Source: Marsupella aquatica
Lineage: Eukaryota > Marchantiophyta
DNA length: 64,000 bases
Reading direction: 5' to 3'
NCBI GenBank assembly: GCA_973895155.1
Contig: OZ316896.1
Span: 124,001-188,000, forward strand
Shown: positions 27,472 through 38,844 of the stretch, one piece after another
How the letters are laid out: each line of letters begins with the position of its first letter
How positions within the stretch are numbered: position 1 is the first letter of the stretch
Position numbers and translations under genes: made by a program
Notes under the pieces: model-generated
What the model was told of the DNA's origin: nothing
What the model saw: only the letters and a program-made list of their open reading frames with translations
Database searches by the model: none

Positions 27472-30400
27472 TCACCAGTAATCACCACAAGAACACATTC
27501 CATCTTTAAAATGGTGGAACCGATTTGCATCCCTTGCAATAATCTCGCGTCCGGTCACCTTAGAGATATACTTGGTTGCTGAGTGGCAATCTGAACACAC
27601 CCGAAGGTTCTTACTTACACGAATAGGTTCTCCCCAAGGTAGGTGCATAAGTCCGTAAGCAATAGCCAACTTCTCACTATGAGAGCAAAGGGCTAGCTCT
27701 TTATCCTCTTCATTGATATCATGCAATACAAGCTGGGTATCCGGAATGTAGCCTTCCGCCTTCAGTTTTTCACTCAATTTATTCAGCTCAGTATAGATCG
27801 CCTCCGCTTCTGGGTGAGATGTATCCCCCACCACAAATTCATGGATCTTGTTATGAACTTCGATCCAGCTACGTCCTGGCTCCTTCCGAACACCTCTCTC
27901 TTGCATCATAGTGCGTACAGATGACACCTTCTCCCACTTCCCAGCTGCAGCATAGATATTGGAGAGCAGCACATATGTAGAGGCCTTACCGGGTTCCAAC
28001 TTGAAAAGCTCGTTAGCGGCCAGTTCACCCAGCTCCACGTTACCGTAAGTTCTACAAGCCCCAAGCAAGGCTGTCCAAGTTACATCATTTGGTTCGATCG
28101 GCATCTCACTGATCAACTGCTTTGCTTCTTCCACGTGTCCCGCCCGCCCAAGAATATCCACCATGAGGTTATAGTGAAAAACAGTACGCTCGATACCATA
28201 GTCTTGCGTCATAGCAGAAAAGATTCTACGGCCGTCATCAACAAGGCCTCCATGAGAACAGGCTGACAACACAGCTGTGAATGACGTCTCGGTGGGCTTC
28301 ACATGGTCTGCATTCATTTGTCTGAAAAGTCCCAGGGCTTCCTGCCCATATCCGTGTTGTGCAAGTCCACCGATCATTATGTTCCAAGTGACTACATCGC
28401 GTTTCTCCATTCTGTTAAAAACAAGTCGGGCGTCAGATATACTGCCACTCTCTGCATACATGTGAACGAGTGCACTACCCACACGCAAATCCGACTCCAG
28501 TCCGGCTTTGCTAGCGTGGCCATGAACCTCCTTCACCCACTCCAAAGCCCCCGCACTTCCAGATGCATTCAGGATGGTCACATAAGTGATTTCATCTGGT
28601 TCGAAGCCTTGGCGTCTCATTTCAAGAAACATTCGATATGCTTCATGCCCAGATACATGTTGTGCAAGCCCTCCTATCATTACAGTCCATGTGATTACAT
28701 CGCGTTTCTCCATTCTGTCAAAGACCAGTCGGGCATCATCTATACTGCCAATCTTCGCATACATGTGAACGAGTGCATTGCCCACACGCAAATCCGACTC
28801 CAGTCCGGCTTTTCTAGCGTGGCCATGAACCTCCTTCACCCACTCCAAAGCCCCCGCACTTGCAGATGCATTCAGGATGGTCACATAAGTGATTTCATTT
28901 GGTTCGAAGCCTTGGCGTCTCATTTCAAGAAACATTTGATATGCTTCATGCCCAGATCCATGTTGTGCAAGCCCTCCTATCATTACAGTCCATGTGATTA
29001 CATCGCGTCTCTCCATTCTGTCAAAGACCAGTCGGGCATCATCTATACTGCCAATCTTCGCATACATGTGAACGAGTGCAATGCCCACACGCAAATCCGA
29101 CTCCAGTCCGGCATTTCTAACATGGCCATGAACCTCCTTCACCCACTCCAAAGCCCCCGCACTTGCAGATGCATTCAGAATACTCGCATAAGTGAATGCA
29201 TCTGGTTCAAAGCCTTCCAGTCTCATTTGGAGAAACAATCGATATGCTTCGTGCCCACATCCATGTTGTGCAAGTCCTCCTATCATTACATTCCATGTGA
29301 TTACGTCGCGTTTCTCCATTCCGTCAAAAACAAGTCGGGCGTCATCTATACTGCCACTCTTTGCATACATGTGAACCAGTGCAGTGCCCACACGCAAGTC
29401 TGACTCCAATCCCACTTTGCTAGCATGCCCATGAACCTCCCTCACCCACTCCAAAGACCCTTCACTTGCAGGCGCATTCAGGATGCTCACATAAGTGACT
29501 GCGTTTGGTTCGAAGCCTTCCCGTCGCATCTGGAGAAATAATCGATAAGCTTCATGCCCACTTCCGTGTTGTGCAAGTCCACCGATCATTACAGTCCATG
29601 TGACTACATCACGTTTCTCCATTCTGTCAAAAACCAGTCGGGCGTCACCTATCCTGCCACTCTCTGCATACATGTGAACCAGCGCAGAGCCCACACGCAA
29701 ATCTGACTCCAGTCCCGCTTTCCTAGCGTGGCAATGAACGTCCTTTACCCATGCCAAACCCCCATCACATGCGGATGCATTCAGGATGCTCGTATAGGTG
29801 ATTGCATTTGGTTCGAAGCCATCCCGTCTCATTTGGAGGAATAGTCGATATGCTTCCACACCATCACCACGTTCTGCATATGCTCGAATGATAACACTCC
29901 ATGTAATGACATTTCGATTAGTCAACTTTTCAAAAACTTTCCTTGCCTCGGTGATGCACCCACATTTAGCGTACATCAGTACGAGAGCAGACCCTACACG
30001 CACGTCCGATTCAAAGCCGGCATGTCGAATACCCTGATGAATTTCTTTTCCCCAATTGAGAGCTAATGGGCTTGAACATGCATTCAGGATGCTCAGATAC
30101 GTGATCTCATTCGGCTTCACGCCTTCTTGGCGCATTAGATTGAAAATTTCGAGTGCAGATTCAACATGATCACTCCTAGCGTATCCCGCAATCATGCTGG
30201 TCCAAGTAATAACACTCTTCTTCTGAATTTGATCAAAAACTCTACGTGCATCCGATAAACCTCCGCATTTGATATACACATTCAAAAGCGTGATTGCCAC
30301 ATATGGATTTTCGTGAATTCCACTCTCGATGATGCAATCATGAATTTGCTTGGCTCCTGAAAGATCTTTCTGTTGCAAGCACATTTGCAGAACTTTAACA

Positions 30401-30639
30401 TATGTGTACGAGTCTATAGCAATGCCTCGCTGTAGACGATCTTTCAACGTAGCAATTGTTTGACCCGTGGTACCAGGATGCATATGCCTACTGCCAATCC
30501 CTTTTGCAGTGACTTGAGACCGATCTCTCGTGCAATAACTAACATTAGATGGAAATCTGCAGTGAGTAACCAAATTCTCCCTTGCCTTAACCCACGCTGG
30601 GGTTGACCATCCATCCACCCAAAGTGCTAGTCTTGTCAA
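27472..30639 (-). CDS. PLS-class PPR protein with E1, E2 and DYW cytidine deaminase domains
   Basis: A single intact exon encodes 1055 residues and ends exactly in the diagnostic Asp-Tyr-Trp. Such proteins enter plastids or mitochondria, bind RNA through their repeats and convert specific cytidines to uridines. The N-terminal 70 residues are non-repetitive and could be a transit peptide. S-P-L motif triplets run from residue 112 with an exact 101-residue period (S motifs start at 112, 213, 314, 415, 516, 617 and 718). A divergent L2-S2 pair (about 784-851), E1 (about 852-885), E2 (about 886-922), a PG-like box and the DYW domain (about 923-1055) follow. The zinc and catalytic residues are present: HSE (His987, Glu989), CSDC (Cys1015, Cys1018), HH (1042-1043) and CSC (1049, 1051). 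The protein should therefore be catalytically competent. The first ATG of the frame is used. A 366-codon antisense frame is a shadow. Confidence 0.96.
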   Translation of the reverse strand: MTRLALWVDGWSTPAWVKARENLVTHCRFPSNVSYCTRDRSQVTAKGIGSRHMHPGTTGQTIATLKDRLQRGIAIDSYTYVKVLQMCLQQKDLSGAKQIHDCIIESGIHENPYVAITLLNVYIKCGGLSDARRVFDQIQKKSVITWTSMIAGYARSDHVESALEIFNLMRQEGVKPNEITYLSILNACSSPLALNWGKEIHQGIRHAGFESDVRVGSALVLMYAKCGCITEARKVFEKLTNRNVITWSVIIRAYAERGDGVEAYRLFLQMRRDGFEPNAITYTSILNASACDGGLAWVKDVHCHARKAGLESDLRVGSALVHMYAESGRIGDARLVFDRMEKRDVVTWTVMIGGLAQHGSGHEAYRLFLQMRREGFEPNAVTYVSILNAPASEGSLEWVREVHGHASKVGLESDLRVGTALVHMYAKSGSIDDARLVFDGMEKRDVITWNVMIGGLAQHGCGHEAYRLFLQMRLEGFEPDAFTYASILNASASAGALEWVKEVHGHVRNAGLESDLRVGIALVHMYAKIGSIDDARLVFDRMERRDVITWTVMIGGLAQHGSGHEAYQMFLEMRRQGFEPNEITYVTILNASASAGALEWVKEVHGHARKAGLESDLRVGNALVHMYAKIGSIDDARLVFDRMEKRDVITWTVMIGGLAQHVSGHEAYRMFLEMRRQGFEPDEITYVTILNASGSAGALEWVKEVHGHASKAGLESDLRVGSALVHMYAESGSISDARLVFNRMEKRDVVTWNIMIGGLAQHGYGQEALGLFRQMNADHVKPTETSFTAVLSACSHGGLVDDGRRIFSAMTQDYGIERTVFHYNLMVDILGRAGHVEEAKQLISEMPIEPNDVTWTALLGACRTYGNVELGELAANELFKLEPGKASTYVLLSNIYAAAGKWEKVSSVRTMMQERGVRKEPGRSWIEVHNKIHEFVVGDTSHPEAEAIYTELNKLSEKLKAEGYIPDTQLVLHDINEEDKELALCSHSEKLAIAYGLMHLPWGEPIRVSKNLRVCSDCHSATKYISKVTGREIIARDANRFHHFKDGMCSCGDYW
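28291..30306 (-). repeat. In-gene tandem repeat, 303-bp unit (P-L-S triplet)
   Basis: The coding DNA for residues 112-783 is a head-to-tail array with a 303-bp period. The outer units are diverged. Units at 28792-29094 and 28489-28791 differ at only seven of 303 positions, showing recent duplication or gene conversion. Confidence 0.93.
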
Positions 30640-33000
30640 CTTCTGATTGAACTCAGGTGCTCTGGGCTTCCCCTGTCAGCACCACAACCCACGATCAGAT
30701 CTGCTACCAGGATAAAATCCAGGAGATTCCACGAGGTGCAATGAATTTGAAGTTATTTCTTGACGACTATGTTTCCAGTGATCTTTCTACAATGAGTGTT
30801 CAGAAATGGATAGCAGACCGGTAAGCCTCTCGAGTTCTAGGGTGCATTCCTACCTCCGTCCAAAGATGTATTTTCTTGTCTCCCTTGCTCTGCTGTGATC
30901 TTTGGTACAGATAACTTGCAAAAGTTAAATGACTCCTTTCCAACTGAGAGTAACGGCTATCTGTCAAGAATGCAATGATCTTAGAATAAAATATTGAAAT
31001 AATTGTGAAAGGCACATCCAGGTATCAACAAGCTCGTTCCTTCTCCTGTATTTCACTGTACCCACAGAAAGGACAGAGTCAAGAGCCTATCGAATTGGTA
31101 CTAAAATGCTGCAGCCAGAAGTCACATGCTATCCTTGGGTTGTGTACAGGACAGACTCTTAGGGCATCTTGACAGGCGTTTATTTGTAAGTTGCCTACAC
31201 TGTCTTTTCTGCGCTATACACAAACCAGAATCTCAGGTTTCTGAAAAGAGACTACTTAGAAATAAAGCCTAGCCATCATCTGTAGAATCCATCGTGATTA
31301 GACACAGATGACATGAACGTGAAAGCGCTTCCCTCCCTCTCCTACAATTCAGAAATAAAGGCTATGCATCATTCTTGAACTTGGCTCTTATACAATCCGT
31401 GAAGAGACACATCCGACATGAATGTAACAGCCTCCCCTCCCCTCCCCTCCCCCCCCTCCACCCCACCCTGTGCTTCTTAACACGAAAAAGGAATCAAACT
31501 TGAAGTTCAACTCAAGTCTTGATCACATAAGCCTCATAGTAGGAAATTCCAGCAACTATAAATGTCACACCGTGGTGCTGGAACAAGAGTTTCTGTTTAA
31601 AAGTAGGTACGCATAACGTTGAAATCACTCTTCAGTCTCATTACCTGAAGGCCGTGTACAAGAACAATGGCGGATGCCAATACCAATCAAACCGGAAGAT
31701 GAAGGATAAACTCTGCAAATTAAACGTCTTTGTTGAGAATGTATTCAAAGTCGTTTGGTCACATCAAATCCAACAAAATGACATGCATACAAAATTAATC
31801 ATACCTGGCTGAGGACTGTTGCCTAAAGCGGTCCATATCCAAAAGTTCCATCGAGTCAGCTCCGTTCCCGTGCCGGGAATACGGAGCTCAATAATACAGT
31901 TTTGAGAAATACGATCTTACCTGTTTGACAAAGGTTCAAATCAGTCTAAGTAGTGCAATCTTGCAGAGCCCTCAAATTTCAAGTCTCATCTTTCCTTCCC
32001 ATGGACTAGGGAAAGAATATTCATTACGCGAAGGCTCTGTTGGGGAAACCTTGCCCGGGCAGAGGAATCTCAGCTCAGCGTAACAGTTGGAGGAAGCCCT
32101 AGAAGCATGGAGTAGCGGTATCTTCTCCAGGATCAATTCCTCCTGCTGGACTCTTTTACGAATCATCCCAGCTTTGCCATCAAAACTTGAGAATCAAAAC
32201 TACAAGTTTTGAGAAGAAAAAGTATGAGAAGATCTTCCATCCAAACCCCAAAGCAACCCACCGTCATACCTGCACATTGCCCTCTGAAAAACTATGGCGC
32301 GAGTGCTCTTGTTTATCGCCCTCCGAGAAAGAACCCTTTCCAACTGAAGTGTCCTGCATACCAAACGAAGAATTGACGACATTTCTTCAAAGAAGAACTT
32401 GTGAACAAGTGTTATGCAGACCGTGTAAGTAGCAAATTGGGCAGGCTCGACAATTCGTTCAGAACAACAAGTTGAAGCAAGTGGCAACAAAATTGATCTA
32501 GATTGTAACGGGAAATCAGGAGACGGGCAGCAGGAGACGTCATGCAAGAAATGAGCAGGACTTGAACCAGGATGGACAGTATCCCGGGCTGAAAAAGAGA
32601 TTCTCTCCCGCTTCCTTGGGCGCCCAGAGGTGAGAAGTATAGTTGCCCAGCAATCTAAGGTCGAAACGCAGAAGAACATCCAGTATAGCTAGGGCCTTAC
32701 TAGGAATTCTCTGCCCAAAGGACATGACGAGTGGCCGTGTAAAAGTGGTAACGCGAACCTAACAGGGATCACTGGATTCGTCAGCATGTAGCTACGCACA
32801 GCTCGATACCAACTCCCCGAGAAGCAACTATAGCAATTCAGCAATCCGGAGCCACTACGACAAGTAATTCTTAGCAGATTGTGAATTCTACAAGGATTGT
32901 TAGCTCATTAAATTAACTGCTGAACTACCATCCAATAATACATTCTTAATTTTGGTTTCTTTTATATTTTGCAGTATAATTCATATTTGGCGAGCCTCTA
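30640..33000. other. Intergenic region upstream of the PPR gene
   Basis: No supported gene. A C-rich tract (CCTCCCC-type) is at about 31431-31470. Short ORFs around 32187-32679 overlap on both strands and look accidental. The PPR promoter is expected near 30640-31000. Confidence 0.5.
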
Positions 33001-34215
33001 CCTGGTGGTGGATTAAGGACTTCCTTGGTCGTGGAGTGTCATTTACTTTTCATCCCAAGTCATTCTCGGTGGGGGTCTCCAAGATTCTGAGATGTATTCT
33101 TATTGACTTTTACCTAGAATCCTAGTCAGTGAGGGTCTCTGACATGCGGTCGAGCGGTCGAGCTATCTGGCAAGCCACTCTGTGGTGGATTAGGGACACT
33201 TGGGGCCCACCCAACACTTCCTCACTTGGAGTGTCATTTAGTTTTCACCATCTAAATTATTCTTGGTGGGGTCTCCGGGATGGACTCGGGTCATTTGGGG
33301 CAACAGTATTTGTACTACGCGAGTGTCTCCAAATTGGTTTTGGTTCACTTGTTGCCCACGGTCCGTTTTTACCCATGGTTTCCTAGTCGTAGTGTCGTTA
33401 CCTTTTGACCTTTAGTCGTACTTGACAAGCCTGTTTGAGATGGATTTGGGCCTCATCGAGGATGGTAGATCTGTACGTACATTGTCGTTCTTTACAAACA
33501 CGCGATCCGTATGGAATTTGATTGTACGAACATTGAAAAGTACTGTACGGTGAGGCTTTGCATGCACTTTTGGGTCCATCATCGTATTTCGACGATGGTC
33601 TCTGACATCGGATGTGGGATAGAACCAATTTGGCTCCTTCATTTGAAACAAAATACTTTTAATTTCATCTCGAAGAGGGTCTCTAAGAGACACTGTGCAT
33701 GTTGTAGCTAACCCTTTAAAACTGTTAAGAGGGTTGACAAATTGTGTCGTCTGGCCAAAGTACGCCCACCACTCCATCTCAGAGAGGGTCTCCGAGAGGC
33801 TGGGTCTCATCTGGGGACCTTTTTGAACCAAGAGGCAGTCCAGGAGAACTGTTGTCTAGCCACTTGGGGCATCTCAGAGAGGGTCTCCGAGCGACTGGGT
33901 TGCAATCTCACTTCCCTTTCCACCCGAGATGCGATTGAGAATTTTTGTCGTGTGGCTGTTTGGGCCACACCGCTCCATCTCAAAGGTCTCCAAGAGGATG
34001 GGTTTCATCTGGCAACCTTTTTGACCCAAAAGGCGGTCCAGGAGAATTGTTGTCTAGCCACTTGGGGCATCTCAGAGAGGGTCTCCATGCAACTGGGTTG
34101 CAATCTCGCTTCCCTTTCCATCCGAGATGCAATTGACAATTTCTGTGGTCTGGCCGTTTGGGCCACACCACTCCATTTCAGAGAGGGTCTCTGAGAGACT
34201 AGGTTGTGATCTCGC
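33000..34215 (+). repeat. Degenerate tandem repeats with an AGAGGGTCTCCGAGAG core
   Basis: Two well-matched copies of about 200 bp lie at roughly 33770-33975 and 33976-34165, and a third begins at about 34172. Shared phrases include GTCTAGCCACTTGGGGCATC, GGTTGCAATCTC(A/G)CTTCCC and TTTGGGCCACACC. More diverged relatives with GGAGTGTCATTTA and CGGTGGG(G)TCTCC are at 33003-33085 and 33181-33280. Frames crossing them (for example 33742-34194) are repeat-driven. Confidence 0.8.
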
Positions 34216-34282
34216 TTACAGGGCGTACTTTTCTAATGTGGAGTTCACTACAGTGTGGGACTTTTTTTCTACTTCCCATATT

Positions 34283-34314
34283 TCACCCTAAACCCTAACC
34301 CTAAACCCTAAACT
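34283..34314 (+). repeat. Interstitial telomere-like CCCTAAA repeats
   Basis: CACCCTAAACCCTAACCC is followed by TAAACCCTAAACTCC. It is the C-strand form of the plant telomere repeat and is short and isolated. Confidence 0.8.
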
Positions 34315-34794
34315 CCTCTTTACTAAAACAAAACCCTAAACATAATTGGCTACCTTTATCCAAGTCTCCTCCAACAAACCCTCCTTGATCTTCTCGACTC
34401 CACTATGCTCTTCCCCCTTCTCTTAACCCCAATTTCCTCTTTTAGTAAAGCCACCCAAATGATGACAAGTCTTAGTACGGCCCATACTTCATTGTCGGCA
34501 ATGGTCTCCGAGAATGGTATAATTGTGGGCCACCATTTCCTCTTTGAGTTGAGGCACCAAGTATGTACATAAGGCAAAGAATATGAAAAAAAGGAGAAAT
34601 GAAAAGAGGATTGTTTCGACACAAAAATTATCAAAACGTGGGAATGAGAGAGTATCATTCACCACTTTATTTATACTAAATCCAAGAGGGCATTGATTAC
34701 ACCCAAACGCTTAGATAAAAGCCAAGTGGCACACATCTCGGCACACATCCAACGTAGGAATGTGTGCTAGTACTATTGCAATCAAAATAAATAA

Positions 34795-35275
34795 TGCATG
34801 CAAGTAAAATAACTAATTCATGCATCTAAAACAATTTGTGTATGCATGCATCTTATGACTTGCATATTTGCTCATCTTGCATGCGCATAAAATAACTAAT
34901 GTATGCACCTAAAACAATTTATGCATGCATGCATATTTGCTGATCTTGCATCATGCGCATAAAATAACTAATCCATGCAAATAAAACAATTTGCATGCAT
35001 CTAAAACAATTTGTGCATGCATCTTGTGGTCGGGCTTGTGGCTTGCACATTTGCTCACCTTGCATGCACATAAAATAACTAATACATGTAAATAAAATAA
35101 TTTGCATATATTTGAAACAAATTATGCATGCACCTTATGGATTGCATATTTTCTCATCTTGCATGCACATAAAATGACTATTGCATGCAAATAAAATAAT
35201 TTGCACATGCATCCAAACAATTTGTGCATGCATCTTGAGGTTTGCATAGTTGCCTACCTTGCATGCACATAAGTA
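34795..35275 (+). repeat. AT-rich tandem array dense in GCATGC/CATGCA
   Basis: About 4.5 copies of a 70-112 bp unit have the order TTGCATATTTGCTCATCTTG, CATGCGCATAAAATAACTAA, TCCATGCAAATAAAACAATT, and TGTGCATGCATC. Unit starts are near 34860, 34931, 35043, 35142 and 35241. GCATGC occurs about 13 times. CATGCA is the RY element recognised by plant B3-domain factors, but nothing here shows regulatory use. Confidence 0.88.
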
Positions 35276-36469
35276 ATAGTCAAATTATTTAGTTATCCCG
35301 TAACAAAATATAAACCTAGTCTATATAATTAATAATATACGTAGTGATGGTATTCCGCCACCAAAACATACTAATAGTGACAAATCGGGGCACTGAAGAG
35401 CTTGGAGAGTGCACAGAAAGCGCTGATCTGGGCTCACCTGCGGGCAATTGGACCCATTTTTGAGCAGGGATTGAGGTTTGGATCCCTGCTGCGATTGTGG
35501 ATGGAGCAACGAGTGATGGCCTACATTTGATAGAATCAATTGTTGTCTGGTCACACTTGGGGAGGGATTGTTACGGTCAACAGAGGTCTCTTGCGCTCAT
35601 TAGGGCACACACCTGTGAGGAGGAAGGTCATTGGGATATTTGCATTCACGCTCGCTCTCTTGGTAGGCATTCGAGGTTTTGGAGGGGACCGCGGGATTGG
35701 GATTTCCCGACCTATCAAAATCAAGATTGTGATGGGGAAGGCAAAGAAGAATTGGAGTCGGGACAAGTGGGGATAGGAAACATGAGACGGAGTTTGAGCA
35801 TTAATTCTTTAAACAAGACCGGTGCCCATTGGTTCATGACAGAAGTGTGGAGCCTGAGCCTTGAATACCGTTGAGTCGAGTTGGCATTTGCGGATTGCAA
35901 TAGGGAGAACAGCACTGGAAGACAAGGAGGAGAAAAAAGGGTATAGATTCATTGGCACGCGGAAGCACTGGATTAGCAACAAGCAAGAAGGAGACGGCTG
36001 GAGGAGGATACATCTGCGGGAGGACTGGGAGCGCTCGACACCCTGCTATAGTGGATCGCTAATGAAGGGACAATCTGGCTCTTGAGATGGTATGCGAAGT
36101 ATTGGGATCTGCCTTCGTGGGATTGAGGTGCTGAACCGCGATCTCAGAGAAATACCTCGAGAGTGTTCTCTAGAATCGTGGTGTAGCAAGTCACTTTGGC
36201 TGCGGGATTTATCTCAGCGGTTTTGCAGGTAGCTGAAGGGAGGGGGGGCCACAAACGGGAAGTGCAGGGCAAGATTAACAGCGGTAAAGAGGGGAGGATC
36301 TCCCTCCAAGGGATAGAGTTAGCACGGAGAAGGGAGGGCTGGAAATAGAAGCAATGGACCTGAATGAAAGGGGAACGAACGGTGGCAAAGACTTGTTGCA
36401 AGGTCGGGGAGAACGTGAATAACGGAGAGAGAACATCGTCAGGTAAGATTGGAGCATTCCTAGCTGCCT
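35276..36469. other. Region before the LINE-like ORF
   Basis: No clear gene. Short ORFs on both strands share no family features. It may be the 5' leader of the LINE-like element that follows, but no element boundary is visible. Confidence 0.35.
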
Positions 36470-37942
36470 TTGATGATATCCCTAGATCCTGCTAATGCTT
36501 ACTACAAAATAAGGTCTAGAATGAACATGGAAGAACCTGCAATCGATTACTATGGCTCGGCTGGTCGGAGGATTTCTCGGGGTGGACGCAAGGAGGGAGG
36601 AAGAAACTTGAGTCTGACAAGAGGGTTGTCGGGGAATATGAGTGGAGGGAACGAGCTGGAAGAGATTGGCACAAAGCAAGACCAGCTGCATTTGGAGGAG
36701 GGTGAGGGCCAAGGAATGGATTTTGCCTACTCTGCCCAGGATGCACGCTCTGGGAGAACCAAAATTGGGAGGACGGTACCCAACACGACTTTTCCCTCCT
36801 CAGGTCCTTTCAAGGGAAGGATCAGTGAACGACCCCCCTGTGCCAGCCGAATCTCCTATGGAGGTGGAGATGGAAGCACCTCGGATATTGAGAGCCTCCT
36901 CGCCAATGATAGATGCAATTGGGGGTTCTAAGCATGTGAACAAGAAGGAAGAAGGTGCACAACAGACTAAAGGAGATGCTCAGGAGCCTGCCATTCAGGA
37001 GGAGGAATCAGAGGAGTGCATCAAGATCCTGAGAGGAATAGCGCTCAGATCTAAGGGTAATCTGGATAAGAAACTATATGTGGACTTGGAATGGAATTTT
37101 CCAGAAGCAGCAAGGAATGTGAGGCAGTTATACAACTGCGGGATGCTGTGTTACTTCACAGGGCGTACCCCCCTTATATCAGTCTTCAGAGAATGGGTGG
37201 AAGAGGTGATGACGATAAGGGAGAACTGGTCGGTATTACAGATCAAATTTGTAGGGAAGAACTTTTACATGGTGGTATTCTAAAATCCTGACCATCGTGA
37301 CCTTGCACTCAATTATGCACCGTGGTTCATAGAGGGTTGATTTGTATATACATTCCCTTGGGATCCCTCATTTGATGTTAAAAGCGAGAGCTTTACCAAA
37401 CTACCGGTATGGATTGAGATCCCTTTTTGTGCTCTTGCTTTGGAAGGCTGCAGGAGGAAGATTGCAAGTACATTGGGAACTCTGCTATACTACATTTAGG
37501 GAGACCAATTTAGCTCGTACCCACATGATCGTGCCTGTATCCTATGGGATACTGACCGGGAGGTGCCTTCTAGTGTGAGAATCCAAATCAAAGATGACAT
37601 TGTGATTTGGCAACCAGTGACCTTTAAAAATATTCCTTACCACTGCTATAAATGCAACAAAAAAGGACACCTAGCCCGCAACTGTATAGAAGAGACTGAG
37701 CCGACTAACAAACCACGGGAGGAGGGGGACGGAGGGTATCCACTGGATGAGAAAGATGATGAGCGCCATTTTGAAGCTTACCCTGAGGAGATACAAAAAG
37801 CGGCGGCAAATGCGGAGGTGAGGGCGCTTTTTCGTGCATCCGAGGTTACCACGCCTTTGCTTGTTCCTGTGGATAGGGCAGCGAACATGGTTCTTGTGGA
37901 GGGGCCGGCTGAAGGTGTTCGTAGGGATCACAATATCATGAG
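36470..37942 (+). pseudogene. LINE ORF1-like pseudogene (DUF4283-like + CCHC), truncated by an LTR
   Basis: The main frame runs from 36642 with an acidic N-terminal part. A domain then resembles the DUF4283 RNA-binding region of plant L1 LINE ORF1: NWSVLQIKFVGKNFYMVVF, then APWF, PVWIEIP and IASTLGTLL. It is followed by a zinc knuckle, CYKCNKKGHLARNC (37640-37681). In-frame stops occur at about 37281 (TAA), 37338 (TGA) and 37497 (TAG). A shorter frame at 36470-36931 suggests a frameshift near the start. The coding sequence is cut at 37942/37943 by an LTR. No LINE reverse transcriptase is in the window. Confidence 0.7.
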
Positions 37943-38727
37943 TGTGGTGCGTCCCATGGCTCCCCAAACCCAAGAAAACCCCCTTGCTCAAGCCAATTCC
38001 CGCAGGTTTCATCCTCGGCAAGGCCGTTTCCGTGGCTTAGCGGCATGGGACGCTGCTAATTCTCCTTCTACTACTATTAACATTTTACACACATATACGG
38101 GACAGATCCTTCATCGGGTCATGAGATACTTAGCCGACCTATTCTAGGCCTTCCCTTGTATTCCTCTCCTGGTCTTCCATTAGGTATCTTTGGATTCCGC
38201 CGCCGGAATGATCCCCAATTGGCTTGGTTAAGCCGCTAAGACCTCTCTCAGCTCGACACATCCAACTCTCACTCCCTTGCTACTTCCCTTCATTGATGTG
38301 GGCACTCTTCATACAAGTTAATGCGACACACAAATAGCAAAATGACTCCTTCTGACTGAGTTATACCATGCACTTGCCATACAAATAGTACATCTCATAC
38401 ACAAGCTCTGCAAACTAAGCCGTGAGGCCAACTCTATTCAGTTTTTAGGCATGAGGAAACATGAATATACACAAGGGTCACTGTATAACTAACCGAGAGC
38501 TTCTCTTACTACTTGATCCCAGCCCTGCTGGTGCAACTAAAAACTTGCTAAAGAAGAGGCCCTGGACTCCCCGCTGCCCAGGTATTTATCCTGGCAGCGG
38601 ATCTGTCCAGAACTTCACTGCGTAAGCTTAATCTATCCTACCTGTAATCTACCTAACTGTACAGCGAGGCAGGAGCACAAGTGTTGCTTCTACCAGTGGA
38701 TCCGCCATCCCACTAATCTAAGTGTCA
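37943..38727 (-). repeat. 3' LTR (LTR3) of the Athila/Tat-like element
   Basis: On the minus strand it runs TGACACTTAG...GCACCACA, 785 bp. It has exactly the same length as LTR2 and differs from it at about 25 positions by my hand alignment, with no indels. A purine-rich tract (AAGACAAGGAGACAGCCC, minus strand) precedes it, as expected for a PPT. Its outer side abuts the LINE-like pseudogene (ATGAG|TGTGG, plus strand). Confidence 0.92.
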
Positions 38728-38844
38728 GGGCTGTCTCCTTGTCTTGATCCTAATCCTAAACTTGGAGATCTGAGCCTGCCCTGCCCACTCACGCCTCCTA
38801 CCTCCACGTCCGCCCTTCCTTAAAGGAACGACGCCCTTGCACCA

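Noticed and set aside
28303-29403. 366-codon plus-strand ORF opposite the PPR gene
   Set aside because: It is an antisense shadow kept open by the 303-bp coding repeat; its translation merely mirrors the repeat and has no independent features.
32520-32580. tRNA-like T-arm (GGTTCAAGTCCTGC on the minus strand)
   Set aside because: No matching acceptor stem, D arm or anticodon arm can be placed around it, and no box A is visible at the right distance.
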